Position numbers and translations under genes: made by a program
In this document: positions 52,634-61,066 of the stretch, in pieces
Position numbering within the stretch: position 1 is the first letter of the stretch
Layout: each line of letters opens with the position of its first letter
The notes under the pieces: generated by a model
What the model saw: only the letters and a program-made list of their open reading frames with translations
Databases searched by the model: none
What the model was told of the DNA's origin: nothing
Origin: Candidatus Methanomethylophilus sp. UBA78
GTDB taxonomy: Archaea; Thermoplasmatota; Thermoplasmata; Methanomassiliicoccales; Methanomethylophilaceae
DNA length: 64,000 bases
Direction: 5' to 3'
Assembly (NCBI GenBank): GCA_002503545.1
Contig: DARY01000027.1
Span: forward strand, 2,405-66,404

Positions 52634-53074
52634 GCGTTCCCGAATGGCGAATCACTATAAAAGTTGTAACGGAGGGGCTTTCGCACTCTTCCGCGGCCGC
52701 GGCGGTGTCCGGGTGTTTCCATACAGCACCGCCCCGCGGTCCCGCCCGGACGGCAGCGATCCTCGGGTTTTCCGGGAGAGTCCCGGCGGAATATGTGCCA
52801 GCATCATGTGTGCGCCCGGGCGGACACGGAAAACATCACCGGGAATAATCCGCGGCCGCCATGTCCGCGGCCGACTGTCTGGATATGTGTTCCACGCCCC
52901 GATTCCCGGATTCCGTGGTGTCGGATTTTCACCGTGTGGATATATTTACGCTTCGGGAAGTGTATGTATTTTTATACTTTTTTGTAAAAAAAGACGGTTT
53001 AGCTTAACTTTTAGTACATAAAGTTAAAGCTTGGATGGAATAGTATTCATATTTGAAAATGCAATTCTTACTTC
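52634..53074. other. Gene-free upstream region with composition shift
   Basis: About 441 bp. The first 290 bases are GC-rich and hold no supportable gene. The last 150 are AT-rich with a strong promoter-like stretch (gtatgtatttttatactttttt near 52963-52984) and a long inverted repeat at 53001-53031, probably regulatory for the membrane-protein gene at 53075. Confidence 0.45.
53001..53031 (+). promoter_or_regulatory. Long near-perfect inverted repeat upstream of the 53075 gene
   Basis: AGCTTAACTTT-(tagtacat)-AAAGTTAAAGCT gives 11 paired bases with one bulge. It lies 20-50 bases downstream of an AT-rich promoter-like stretch and 44 bases before the ATG, so it could be an operator or a hairpin in the 5' leader. 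Confidence 0.5.
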
Positions 53075-53683
53075 ATGTCATTCCTTGACAATACTAAAAC
53101 TGCAGGGACGGCACTTTGGATCGTCGGTATCCTGATGATCCTCTCTGCCCTCGTCACCATCGTCTTCGCTGTAACCGATGACGTCATGAACGACAACATG
53201 GTAGGATGGATAATCCTCGGAATCGGGGCCCTCATCTGCGCTCTCGTGTACTTCGGATTCGGAAAGAGCGTCCGCAGCGGAGAAGTCTCCGACAAGTTCG
53301 ACATCGTAACCAAGTTCGTATACGTTGTCGGATACACCACCATCATCACCGGAATCTTCCGCGCCATCTCCGGAGTGTTCTTCGACGACATCGGAGGATA
53401 CCTCGTCTCCGGAATCATCGGCGTCATCCTCGGTCTCATCATCCTCTTCGTCCAGAAGAAGATCACCGACGGAAGCGTCGGCACCTTCGACAAGATCATG
53501 TGGATCATCCTCCTCGTGATCTTCGTCATCCTCCTCATCAACTCCTTCCTCGGACTCCTTGGAAACGGTGAGGGACTCCAGCTCATCATCAGCATCGTCA
53601 TTGCCATCTGCAACGTCGTGATCTACCTCTTCATGGTAGCTTTCATGCTCGACAACAGTGTCAAGGCGAAGTTCGGAATGTGA
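53075..53683 (+). CDS. Multi-pass membrane protein of unknown function (C), probably highly expressed
   Basis: 202 residues with six hydrophobic helices and short acidic loops (VTDDVMNDN, FFDDIGGY). The layout is similar to the DUF308-like proteins encoded just upstream on the other strand. Codon choice differs from neighbours (frequent GGA for glycine and ATC/CTC), and there is a dedicated AT-rich promoter with an inverted repeat and a TTCG-loop hairpin after the stop, all suggesting strong, regulated expression. No function can be assigned. Confidence 0.65.
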   Translation: MSFLDNTKTAGTALWIVGILMILSALVTIVFAVTDDVMNDNMVGWIILGIGALICALVYFGFGKSVRSGEVSDKFDIVTKFVYVVGYTTIITGIFRAISGVFFDDIGGYLVSGIIGVILGLIILFVQKKITDGSVGTFDKIMWIILLVIFVILLINSFLGLLGNGEGLQLIISIVIAICNVVIYLFMVAFMLDNSVKAKFGM

Positions 53684-53713
53684 GTAGGGTAAACATTTGA
53701 ACAAGGCCCCAAA

Positions 53714-53731
53714 GGCCCCCTTCGGGGGGCC
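53714..53731 (+). terminator. TTCG-tetraloop hairpin after membrane protein C
   Basis: GGCCCCC-TTCG-GGGGGCC, a 7-bp GC stem with a stable C(UUCG)G loop, begins 31 bases after the stop. There is no immediate T run, but a T-rich segment follows about 20 bases later. Confidence 0.55.
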
Positions 53732-54127
53732 CGGGACCTACAATTGCAACTTCTTCTGTTTCCGGTTTTATAGTGTCGGGTCCTCCGGTTCTGGACCCGT
53801 ACCGTGCCATCCCTATCCGTATCCGACGTTGTCGGAAGGTTCGTTCTTTACGGCTGGGTATGTATCGTGCGTCTGCGGGGAAGGTTCTCCGCCGCGAATG
53901 GGAGCCGTACGGTTCCCCGGGGTTGCGGATATCCGGACGATACCGTCCGTCCGATCCGTGAGGGACATCCTGCCGCAGGCAGGTGTGCACGGGGCAAGGC
54001 CGCACGGACCGACCGTCAACGGAGCCGCAGGCGTCTATATGTTCCGCAGGTATGGGTGCGCCGGATCGGAGGTCCTTTCGGCCGCCATGTCCGGCGGAAG
54101 AACCGATCCCCGGGATGAAAAGTAAGA
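53732..54127. other. Gene-free region
   Basis: About 396 bp between two terminator-like hairpins belonging to convergent genes. Open frames exist on both strands but have no motif or consistent codon bias. I see no RNA gene. Confidence 0.4.
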
Positions 54128-54141
54128 GGGGGATATCCCCC
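54128..54141 (-). terminator. Palindromic terminator of the zinc-ribbon membrane protein gene
   Basis: A perfect 14-bp palindrome GGGGGATATCCCCC lies six bases past the stop of the minus-strand gene and is followed on that strand by tcttacttttc. Confidence 0.5.
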
Positions 54142-54147
54142 TGGGTT

Positions 54148-55293
54148 TCAGAACTTCTTCCCGCACTTGGGGCAGAACTCGGCGTTCTTGGGGACGGTCG
54201 CCTTGCAGTTGGGGCAGGAGAAGGACTCCTCGCTCACATCCACCTTCCCGTCCGCATGGGAGACGATGTTCTCCTCGCCGTCGAACTTCGCACCGCACTT
54301 GGGGCAGACCTGGGCGTCGCCGGGGACCTCCGCACCGCATTCGGAGCACTGGAAGAAGTCGTCCTTCCTGCGCCTCATGTCCTCGGGGCGGTCGATGTAG
54401 GTGCCACACTTCCTGCACTTTATCTCGCCGGGAAGGACCAGAGCGCCGCATTTCTCGCATCTTCCGTATCCCTGGGGGTACAGACGGCCGTCGCTCTCCA
54501 TCTTGTCCCTCTTGCCCTTTATGGTCCTCCTCATCACGGTGGAGAAGATCAGGATGACGAAGAATATGAACAGGACGTAGAGTATGACGGTCGCCGCTCC
54601 GGCGAAGCACTGGGAGCCGTATTCCGCCCCGGTGAACCCGGTCAGGGTGGCGACGGAGGCCGATTTGACATCCAGCGTGACATTCCCGCTGCCGTCGTCC
54701 TTGCCTGCCGCCAGCACTATGTTCTGCAGTTCCGACATGTCGAAATCGGCATCGGTAAGGGTGTACTGCAGATGGCTGCCGGATACGTGGGCCCCGTCCA
54801 GGAGCACGGTGTTCAGGGACTCAATCTGCGGCGAGCTGTTGAACGGTACGAGGGTCACCTTGCCGTAGCACAGGTAGGGCGCGTCCCCGTCGTATCCGGT
54901 CAGGTCGAAGTCCGCATCGACGGTGATGGTGTCCGCGGCATCGTCGTAGTCGTACGTCACGTTGCTGAAGGCACCGCGGTCGGAGACCGATTCTTTGCTG
55001 TTGCCCTCCACGAAGGCGGGACCGACGACCGCGCCTCCGACGATTATCGCCAAGACGGCGAAGACGGCGAAGAACCCGATTTTCCCCCTGGGTTTGACAC
55101 CGAAGAGGTGCGGAATCATGTAGACGACCACCGCCGCTATGAGCCAGCCTATGGCCGATCCGCCGAAACCGGCCACGCAGAGGACGGCAATGCCGATCAC
55201 GGCGGCGGCGCACATCGCGATGATCTGCAACACTGTGATGGAGCGGAAGACCTTCCTGGAGAAGATGGAGCCTTCTGCACTGTTGGAATCCAT
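54148..55293 (-). CDS. Membrane protein with multiple C-terminal zinc ribbons
   Basis: 381 residues. Three N-terminal hydrophobic segments (about residues 20-80) lead into an extracytoplasmic beta-rich domain (about 85-225), then another helix near residue 235. The cytoplasmic C-terminus holds three zinc ribbons in tandem: CEKCG...CRKCG, CSECG...CPKCG and CPNCK...CPKCG, the last ending the protein. This is a zinc-ribbon-rich architecture common in archaea of unknown role. The ATG at 55293 is used; a TTG nine bases earlier is less likely. Confidence 0.7.
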   Translation of the reverse strand: MDSNSAEGSIFSRKVFRSITVLQIIAMCAAAVIGIAVLCVAGFGGSAIGWLIAAVVVYMIPHLFGVKPRGKIGFFAVFAVLAIIVGGAVVGPAFVEGNSKESVSDRGAFSNVTYDYDDAADTITVDADFDLTGYDGDAPYLCYGKVTLVPFNSSPQIESLNTVLLDGAHVSGSHLQYTLTDADFDMSELQNIVLAAGKDDGSGNVTLDVKSASVATLTGFTGAEYGSQCFAGAATVILYVLFIFFVILIFSTVMRRTIKGKRDKMESDGRLYPQGYGRCEKCGALVLPGEIKCRKCGTYIDRPEDMRRRKDDFFQCSECGAEVPGDAQVCPKCGAKFDGEENIVSHADGKVDVSEESFSCPNCKATVPKNAEFCPKCGKKF

Positions 55294-55384
55294 GAGGCGC
55301 AATCTTGTTTGCTCTTAAATAAATAATGGCCCCCGCGGCCGTCTGTTCCAAGTATTTCGGCGGGTGTCGCGCATCTCCGCAGGA

Positions 55385-56209
55385 TCATCTCGTCTGGCAC
55401 ATCGGGCACCAGCAGGTGCTCCGTCCCCCGACGGTGTTCCTGACGATCGCCGTCCCGCATCTGGGACATGCTTCGCCGCTCCGTCCGTACACCTTCAGGG
55501 GGCTCATGTCGTAGTACTTCCTGCTCTTTCCGGCCAGATAGTCCCCGCTGCTGACGGCGTTGCTCTCCACGGCGAAGGCTATCTTCTCCGGTATGGCATG
55601 TACCAGACGTTCCAGCTGCTCCCCGGTAAGCTCCCTGCACGGGGTCAGCGGGCAGATTCCCGCCTCGAAGAGGATCTCGTCGGACCATATGTTGCCGATG
55701 CCGGCCACGACGGACTGGTCCAGGAGGGCCTCCTTCACGGTCGTCCCCCTGCGCCCGATCCTGGCCTCCAGATAGCCGGAATCCAGTGCCGGGTCGTCCG
55801 GTTCGATGCCCAGGCCCTCTATCCCGGAGGTGTCTGTCTCACCGCTGCGGAAGTGCCAGATGCGTCCGAAGCGTCTCGGGTCGACGTATCTCAGCTCCGT
55901 CCCGTCGTCGAGGAAGAATACCTCGTGGGTGTGCCTCTCCTCCTCGGTCCCCCGCGGGCATACGTACAGCTGGCCGGTCATGCCGAAGCGGATGACCGTG
56001 CGTCCGCCCAGGTCGTCCGTCAGGACGAGGGCCTTCCCCCTCCTCCCCATGGATGCGAACCTCCTCCCGGTCAGCATCCCCGACAGGCCGTCGGGCGTGG
56101 TGTTGGCGAGGACCTTGTTGTCGGCGGCCCTGACCGACACCACGGTCCTACCCAGCAGCTGCGGTCCCACGACCCTCCTGACCGTCTCGATCTCCGGCAA
56201 TTCTGGCAT
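55385..56209 (-). CDS. Formamidopyrimidine-DNA glycosylase (Fpg/Nei family)
   Basis: 274 residues. The protein begins with the diagnostic MPELPEIETVRR (after Met removal Pro1 is the catalytic nucleophile and Glu2 the acid). The H2TH region is QSVVAGIGNIWSDEILFEAGI, and the C-terminal zinc finger has CPRCGTAI and CPMCQ. It excises oxidised purines and nicks the strand. Fpg is common in bacteria but scarce in archaea, so lateral acquisition is likely. Whether it is Fpg or Nei cannot be fixed, but the VDPRRFGR and KSRKYYDMSPLKVYGR segments favour Fpg. Confidence 0.9.
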   Translation of the reverse strand: MPELPEIETVRRVVGPQLLGRTVVSVRAADNKVLANTTPDGLSGMLTGRRFASMGRRGKALVLTDDLGGRTVIRFGMTGQLYVCPRGTEEERHTHEVFFLDDGTELRYVDPRRFGRIWHFRSGETDTSGIEGLGIEPDDPALDSGYLEARIGRRGTTVKEALLDQSVVAGIGNIWSDEILFEAGICPLTPCRELTGEQLERLVHAIPEKIAFAVESNAVSSGDYLAGKSRKYYDMSPLKVYGRSGEACPRCGTAIVRNTVGGRSTCWCPMCQTR

Positions 56210-56281
56210 ATGTCCCCTCGTATCCTCCGCCCGGATTAAAATAACAATGCCTTAATAGTGGGTGCATAATCAGTAGCCCCT

Positions 56282-56289
56282 AAGGAGGT
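56282..56289 (+). promoter_or_regulatory. Strong Shine-Dalgarno of the GTPase gene
   Basis: AAGGAGGT matches the complement of the archaeal 16S rRNA tail almost fully, six bases before the ATG at 56296. It is the strongest ribosome-binding site seen in the window. Confidence 0.7.
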
Positions 56290-56295
56290 TTACCG

Positions 56296-57408
56296 ATGGC
56301 TACGATAGAGGAGCAGATCGAGGAGTTGGAGAAGGAGATCACCAACACCAAGAAGAACAAGGCCACCGAGGCGCACATCGGCAAACTCAAGGCCAAGATC
56401 GCCAAGCTCACCATGGACAGGGAGAAGAGGCTCGAGACGATCAAGTCCGGGGGAGGGACCAAGGGATTCTACGTGAAGAAGGCCGGCAACGCGACCGTCG
56501 CCCTCGTCGGTTTCCCCTCCGTCGGTAAATCCACGCTCCTGAACCAGCTCACCGGGGCGCATTCCGAGGTCGGGGCCTACCACTTCACCACCCTCGACGT
56601 CGTCCCCGGGGTGATGGAGTACAACCATGCGAAGATCCAGATCCTGGATATGCCGGGTCTCATCAAGGACGCCTCCAGAGGCAAGGGGAGAGGCAGGGAG
56701 GTCATCGCCGCCGCCAGGTCCGCCGATATAATCCTCTTCGTCGTGGACATCTTCAACCCCGACATCAGGATCCTCCACAAGGAGCTCTACAACTCCGCCA
56801 TAAGGATCAACCAGCGCGCCCCCGACGTCAACATAACGACGGGGCAGCAGGGCGGCATAATCGTCAAGCCCACCCTCAAGCTCACCAAGATCTCCGTCGA
56901 CACGATCAAGGACATGGTCTCCGCCTACGGCCACATAAACGCGACCGTGGTCGTCCGCGAGGATATAGACGTCGAGCAGATGCTCGACGTGCTCGCCGGG
57001 AACCGCGTCTACATCAAGGCGGTCATGGCCATCAACAAGGTCGACCTCGCCAAACCCGGACAGCTCGAGGCCGTGCAGGACATGCACAGGGAGTTCAGGA
57101 GCGTCGGGGTGTCCGCGGCCACCGGTTACAACATGGACGCCCTCAAGCAGGAGATCTACGACCAGATAGACATGATCCGCATCTACCTCAAACCGCAGGG
57201 TCAGGAGGCGGACATGAAGGAACCCCTCATCGTCAAGAGGGGCAACTCCGTGGGCGACGTCTGCGAACTCATCCACAGGGATTTCAAGAACGCCTTCAGG
57301 TACGCGATGGTGTGGGGCACCAGCGCCAAGTTCCCCGGCCAGACCGTGGGTATGGACCACATCGTCGAGGACGAGGACATCCTCAGCATAATCGTGAAGA
57401 GGTCCTGA
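56296..57408 (+). CDS. DRG/Rbg-family GTPase with TGS domain
   Basis: 370 residues of the Obg/DRG clade conserved in archaea and eukaryotes. A coiled N-terminus (EEQIEELEKEITNTKKNK) precedes the G domain: G1 GFPSVGKST, G3 DMPG, G4 NKVD. An inserted S5D2L-type segment (INQRAPDVNITTG...) is followed by a C-terminal TGS domain (YLKPQGQEADMKEPLIVKRGNSVGDVC). DRG proteins associate with ribosomes and aid translation under stress. It converges on hemD with its stop one base from the latter's stop. Confidence 0.95.
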   Translation: MATIEEQIEELEKEITNTKKNKATEAHIGKLKAKIAKLTMDREKRLETIKSGGGTKGFYVKKAGNATVALVGFPSVGKSTLLNQLTGAHSEVGAYHFTTLDVVPGVMEYNHAKIQILDMPGLIKDASRGKGRGREVIAAARSADIILFVVDIFNPDIRILHKELYNSAIRINQRAPDVNITTGQQGGIIVKPTLKLTKISVDTIKDMVSAYGHINATVVVREDIDVEQMLDVLAGNRVYIKAVMAINKVDLAKPGQLEAVQDMHREFRSVGVSAATGYNMDALKQEIYDQIDMIRIYLKPQGQEADMKEPLIVKRGNSVGDVCELIHRDFKNAFRYAMVWGTSAKFPGQTVGMDHIVEDEDILSIIVKRS

Positions 57409-58188
57409 TCACCGCGCGAATCTCTTCCTGACGGTCTCCAGCATCCCTTCGAAGGTGGAGACCTCCGCCACGGCGTCGCACGGTACGCCGGTCTTGCGCA
57501 TGGCCTCCGCGGTCGGTATGCCGATGGCCACCTTGAAGGTCCCCCCGAGCACCTCGTCCGTCCTCCCCTTCCCGAAGCGGTCCACCATCTGGCCGTAGAA
57601 GACGGCGAAGGAGTTGGGACTGGTCATCAGGAGGGCGTCCAGGGTCCCCGACGCGGCCTTGTCTAGGAGCTCTATGGTGTTCTCGCATATGGGTGCCGGT
57701 ATCATGTCGTAGACCGGTTCGTCCAGGACCTTGGCCCCTGCCTTCTCGAGGATCTCCACGATCTTCCCGTCCCCTCCGGCCGACCTCAGCAGGACCACGG
57801 TCTTGTAGGCCACCTCGTCGGCTATCTCCTCGGCCACCCCGACCCCCGAGTAGATTTCGGGGATGAGGTCGGAGTCCCTGCCGACGAGTTTCTTCAGGGC
57901 CTTCTCAGTGCTGCTGCCGGTGCAGGCCACGTTGGTCCTCTCCAGAAGTGCCAGCAGTCTGTCCCTGCCGTATTCGTCCACGCATTCCTCCACCGCGGTG
58001 ATCGATGCGAAGAGGGTGAAGTAGGCCCTCCCGGAGGAGAGGACCTCCTCTATCTCCTCGAAGACCTCCCTGTCCCCTCTGACCGGGTCGAAGGAGGGGG
58101 CGCCGAACGGTTCGAAACCCATCTCGGAGCAGACCCTTTCCCCCTCGGCGATCCTGTCCCGGGGCCTGGTGAACCCTACCGAGATCAT
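57409..58188 (-). CDS. hemD: Uroporphyrinogen-III synthase
   Basis: 259 residues. HemD is poorly conserved in sequence, but the two-lobe Rossmann-like layout, FTLFASITAVEECV and the late LLMTSPNSFAVFYGQM (the SPNSF/TSxNxV motif), and the last place in a hemA-B-L-C-cobA-D operon make the call secure. It closes hydroxymethylbilane with inversion of ring D. Its start overlaps the cobA stop by 4 bp. Confidence 0.9.
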   Translation of the reverse strand: MISVGFTRPRDRIAEGERVCSEMGFEPFGAPSFDPVRGDREVFEEIEEVLSSGRAYFTLFASITAVEECVDEYGRDRLLALLERTNVACTGSSTEKALKKLVGRDSDLIPEIYSGVGVAEEIADEVAYKTVVLLRSAGGDGKIVEILEKAGAKVLDEPVYDMIPAPICENTIELLDKAASGTLDALLMTSPNSFAVFYGQMVDRFGKGRTDEVLGGTFKVAIGIPTAEAMRKTGVPCDAVAEVSTFEGMLETVRKRFAR

Positions 58189-58937
58189 GCCAGGTCACCG
58201 AGGACCTCTCTGAGCTGCACGACCGTCCCGACGACCATGATGCCGGGCGTGGCGACGTTCTCCTCCTTTATGGTCCTCTCCAGGTTCCCGACGGTGGTCA
58301 CGTAGACCTTCTGGTCGGGGGTGGATCCCTTCGAGAGGACGGCCGCCGGCATGTCGGGCGACATGCCTCCCTCGATGAGTCCCGCCGAGATGTTGCCGGC
58401 GTTCTCTAGGCCCATGAGGATGACGAGCGTGCCGTGCCCCCCGACGAGCTTCCTCCAGTCGATGCGGTCCTGCTCCCGGTCCCCCTTCTCGTGCCCAGTC
58501 ACGAAGGTGACCATCGACGTGTGGTCCCTGTGGGTCACCGGGACCCCGCAGAGCTCCGGGACCGAGATGGCGGAGGTGACGCCGGGTATGACGTGGACCT
58601 CCACGCCCGCCCTGCGGAGCTTCTCGGCTTCCTCTGCCCCCCTTCCGAAGAGGAACGGGTCCCCTCCCTTGAGCCTCGCCACGACCTTCCCCTGTTTGGC
58701 GTACTCCACGAGCAGGTCGTTGGTCTGCCACTGCCTGAGGTGGTGGTCGGCCGCCCTCTTGCCGGCGTCGATGAGCTCCGCCCCCGCCCTGCACTCTTTG
58801 AGGAGGTCGGGGCTGGAGAGGGCGTCGTACATGACGACGTCCGCTTCGCGCAGGGCTTTGAGCCCTTTGACTGTGATCAGCCCGTTGTCGCCGGGCCCCG
58901 CACCTATGAGATACACTTTTCCGGTCATCTGGGTCAT
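58185..58937 (-). CDS. cobA: Uroporphyrinogen-III C-methyltransferase (SUMT)
   Basis: 250 residues. Motifs of the tetrapyrrole methylases are present: VYLIGAGPGDNGLITVKG, VVARLKGGDPFLFGRGAEE (SAM and substrate loop) and VIPGVTSAISVPELCGVPVTHR. It methylates C-2 and C-7 of uroporphyrinogen III to precorrin-2, the branch point toward F430, cobamides and siroheme. Translation likely begins at the ATG overlapping the hemC stop (ATGA); an internal ATG three codons later is possible. Confidence 0.95.
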   Translation of the reverse strand: MTQMTGKVYLIGAGPGDNGLITVKGLKALREADVVMYDALSSPDLLKECRAGAELIDAGKRAADHHLRQWQTNDLLVEYAKQGKVVARLKGGDPFLFGRGAEEAEKLRRAGVEVHVIPGVTSAISVPELCGVPVTHRDHTSMVTFVTGHEKGDREQDRIDWRKLVGGHGTLVILMGLENAGNISAGLIEGGMSPDMPAAVLSKGSTPDQKVYVTTVGNLERTIKEENVATPGIMVVGTVVQLREVLGDLA

Positions 58938-59794
58938 GCCTTCCTCAAAAGTCTGTCCGCGATCTCCTTGGCCTTCGCGTCGGCCTCCTCGACGGGGAAC
59001 TCGGTCGCGATCCTCACCGCGGGCATGTCGGTGAAGGAGACCGCCACGAGCTTTATCATGCCGTCCACCAGCTCCGCGTTCACCCCTATGGGGGACGAGC
59101 AACCGGCGTTCATGTGCCTCAGTATGTCCCTCTCCAGTTTGACCTCGGTGCGGGTCTTGGCGTCGTCGACCTTCTTCAGGAGCTCTATGGTCCTGGTGTC
59201 GTCCGCCCTGCACTCGATGCCGATGGCGCCCTGTCCGGCGGCCGGGACGAAGACGTTCTTGTCGATCGGATGGACGTCCCTGTCTATACCCAGGCGGTCC
59301 AATCCGGCCTTGGCCATGATGATGGCGTGGTACTCGCCCTCGGCGAGCTTGCTGAGGCGGGTGTTCATGTTGCCGCGCAGGGTCTTCACCCTCAGGGATG
59401 GTTTGCTGGCTCTCAGCAGCATCTCCCTCCTGACGCTGGAGGTGCCGATTATGGCGCCGCACTGCAGCTGTTCCAGGGAGGCCGGGATGATGGCGTCCCT
59501 CACGTCGGCCCTGGGGAGCACGGCCGCCACGACGAAACGGGGGTCCAGCTGGGCGGGTATGTCCTTCAGGGAGTTGACGGAGCAGTCTATCTCGCCCCTG
59601 AGGAGCGCCTCCTCCAGCTCCTTCACGAAGACCCCGGCCCCGCCCATGTTGGCCAGGTGGGTCTGGAGGTCCTTGTCACCGGTGGAGGCTATGCCCCTGA
59701 TCTCGCAGACCTCCCCCGTCTTCTTCTCGAGGAGCGCTTTGAACTCCTCGGCCTGTACCATAGCCAGCTGGCTCTCTCTGCTTCCGGCGATCAT
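58934..59794 (-). CDS. hemC: Porphobilinogen deaminase (hydroxymethylbilane synthase)
   Basis: 286 residues. The active-site Asp lies in SVNSLKDIPAQLD, substrate-binding arginines in GTSSVRREMLL and KTLRGNMNTRL, and the dipyrromethane cofactor cysteine in HMNAGCSSPIGV. It polymerises four porphobilinogens. The ATG at 59794 overlaps the hemL stop by 4 bp; longer upstream reading lies inside hemL and is not used. Confidence 0.95.
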   Translation of the reverse strand: MIAGSRESQLAMVQAEEFKALLEKKTGEVCEIRGIASTGDKDLQTHLANMGGAGVFVKELEEALLRGEIDCSVNSLKDIPAQLDPRFVVAAVLPRADVRDAIIPASLEQLQCGAIIGTSSVRREMLLRASKPSLRVKTLRGNMNTRLSKLAEGEYHAIIMAKAGLDRLGIDRDVHPIDKNVFVPAAGQGAIGIECRADDTRTIELLKKVDDAKTRTEVKLERDILRHMNAGCSSPIGVNAELVDGMIKLVAVSFTDMPAVRIATEFPVEEADAKAKEIADRLLRKA

Positions 59795-61065
59795 TTCCTC
59801 ACCTGTCTCAGGAACCCTTCGAAGGTCTCCGCGATCTTGTCGCAGGCCTCCTCGTCGTGCGCCGCCGACATGAATTCCACCTCCATGGGTCCCGGAGGGA
59901 GGTAGACGCCGCGGTGCAGCATGTAGTCGAACATCTCGGCGAACATGTCCCTGTCCGCCTTCTGGGCCTCCAGCCCGTCGGTTACCTCGTCGACGCCGAA
60001 GAACACGGAGAACATGGACGCTACGGACTGTATGCATCCGCGGACCCCGCTGTCCGCGAGGGCGTCCCTCATGCGGGATACCAGGTCCTGGGTCTTCTTC
60101 TCGAGGCTCTCGTACCTGCCCTTCTCGGCCATGAGGTTTATGGTCTCGAGGCCGGCCGTGGCGGATATCGGGTTGCCCGCGAAGGTGCCGGCCGCGTAGA
60201 CCGGTCCGTTGGGGGCGACCATCTCCATGATGTCCCTCCTCCCCATGAACGCCCCCGCCGGGTAGCCTCCGCCGATGATCTTGCCCATGGTAGTCAGGTC
60301 GGGGGTGACGCCGTAGCGTCCCTGCGCGCTCTTCGCGGAGAGCCTGAACCCGGTGATGACCTCGTCGAAGATCAGCAGCACGCCGTGCTCCCTGGTTATC
60401 TTCCTCATCTCCTCCAGGTAGCCCTTTTTAGGGGTGACCACGCCGACGTTGCCCATGACGGGCTCCATGATGATCCCCGCGATGTCCTCGTTCCCGTCGA
60501 GGAGCGACTCGAACATCCCCGCGTCGTTGTACTCGACGACGTAGGTGTTCCTCGCATCGTCCGGGGGGACGCCGAGGGAGCTAGGGGTACAGCCGACCGA
60601 GCCCGACCCGGCGGCCACGAGGACGGTGTTGTGGGCGCCGTGGAAGCCGCCGTTCAGTTTGACGATGCCGTTCTTCCCGGTGTATCCCCTGGCGAGCCTT
60701 ATCGCATGCATGGTCGCCTCGGTGCCGGAGACGGTCATCCTGCACATCTCCGCCGAGGGGACCGTCGAGACGATCTTCTCGATGAGCATGGTCTCCGGGT
60801 GGGACGGGGCGCCGAAGACGGAGCCGTTCCTGGTCTGGTCCCTGACCGCCTTGTTCACGCGGGGACAGGCGTGCCCCGCTATGAGCGGACCGTAGGCCAT
60901 GCAGAGGTCGACGTACTCGTTGCCGTCGATGTCGGTTATCCTGCACCCCTCCCCGCTGTCGATCACGATGGGGAACGGCTTGAAGGCCCTGACGGGGGAG
61001 GACACCCCTCCGGGGGTGATCTCCCTGAGACGTCCGGCCTCCGATTCGGAGTTGGAGAGCCTCAG
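59791..61065 (-). CDS. hemL: Glutamate-1-semialdehyde 2,1-aminomutase (probable CTG start)
   Basis: 424 residues if read from CTG at 61065. The family opening ...GRLREITPGGVSSPVRAFK is only complete from this codon; the first ATG, GTG or TTG in frame (GTG at 61005) would remove the TPGGV part. The CTG follows the hemB stop by one base and a GGGGGGAGTGA ribosome-binding sequence. The PLP-binding lysine is in TMGKIIGGGYPAG, with FDEVITGFR upstream. It converts glutamate-1-semialdehyde to 5-aminolevulinate, completing the C5 pathway started by HemA. It overlaps hemC by 4 bp. Confidence 0.9.
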   Translation of the reverse strand: MRLSNSESEAGRLREITPGGVSSPVRAFKPFPIVIDSGEGCRITDIDGNEYVDLCMAYGPLIAGHACPRVNKAVRDQTRNGSVFGAPSHPETMLIEKIVSTVPSAEMCRMTVSGTEATMHAIRLARGYTGKNGIVKLNGGFHGAHNTVLVAAGSGSVGCTPSSLGVPPDDARNTYVVEYNDAGMFESLLDGNEDIAGIIMEPVMGNVGVVTPKKGYLEEMRKITREHGVLLIFDEVITGFRLSAKSAQGRYGVTPDLTTMGKIIGGGYPAGAFMGRRDIMEMVAPNGPVYAAGTFAGNPISATAGLETINLMAEKGRYESLEKKTQDLVSRMRDALADSGVRGCIQSVASMFSVFFGVDEVTDGLEAQKADRDMFAEMFDYMLHRGVYLPPGPMEVEFMSAAHDEEACDKIAETFEGFLRQVRK

Positions 61066-61066
61066 C

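Noticed and set aside
53697..54125. A 142-codon plus-strand frame after membrane protein C
   Set aside because: It begins across the terminator hairpin and has no recognisable domain or ribosome-binding site.
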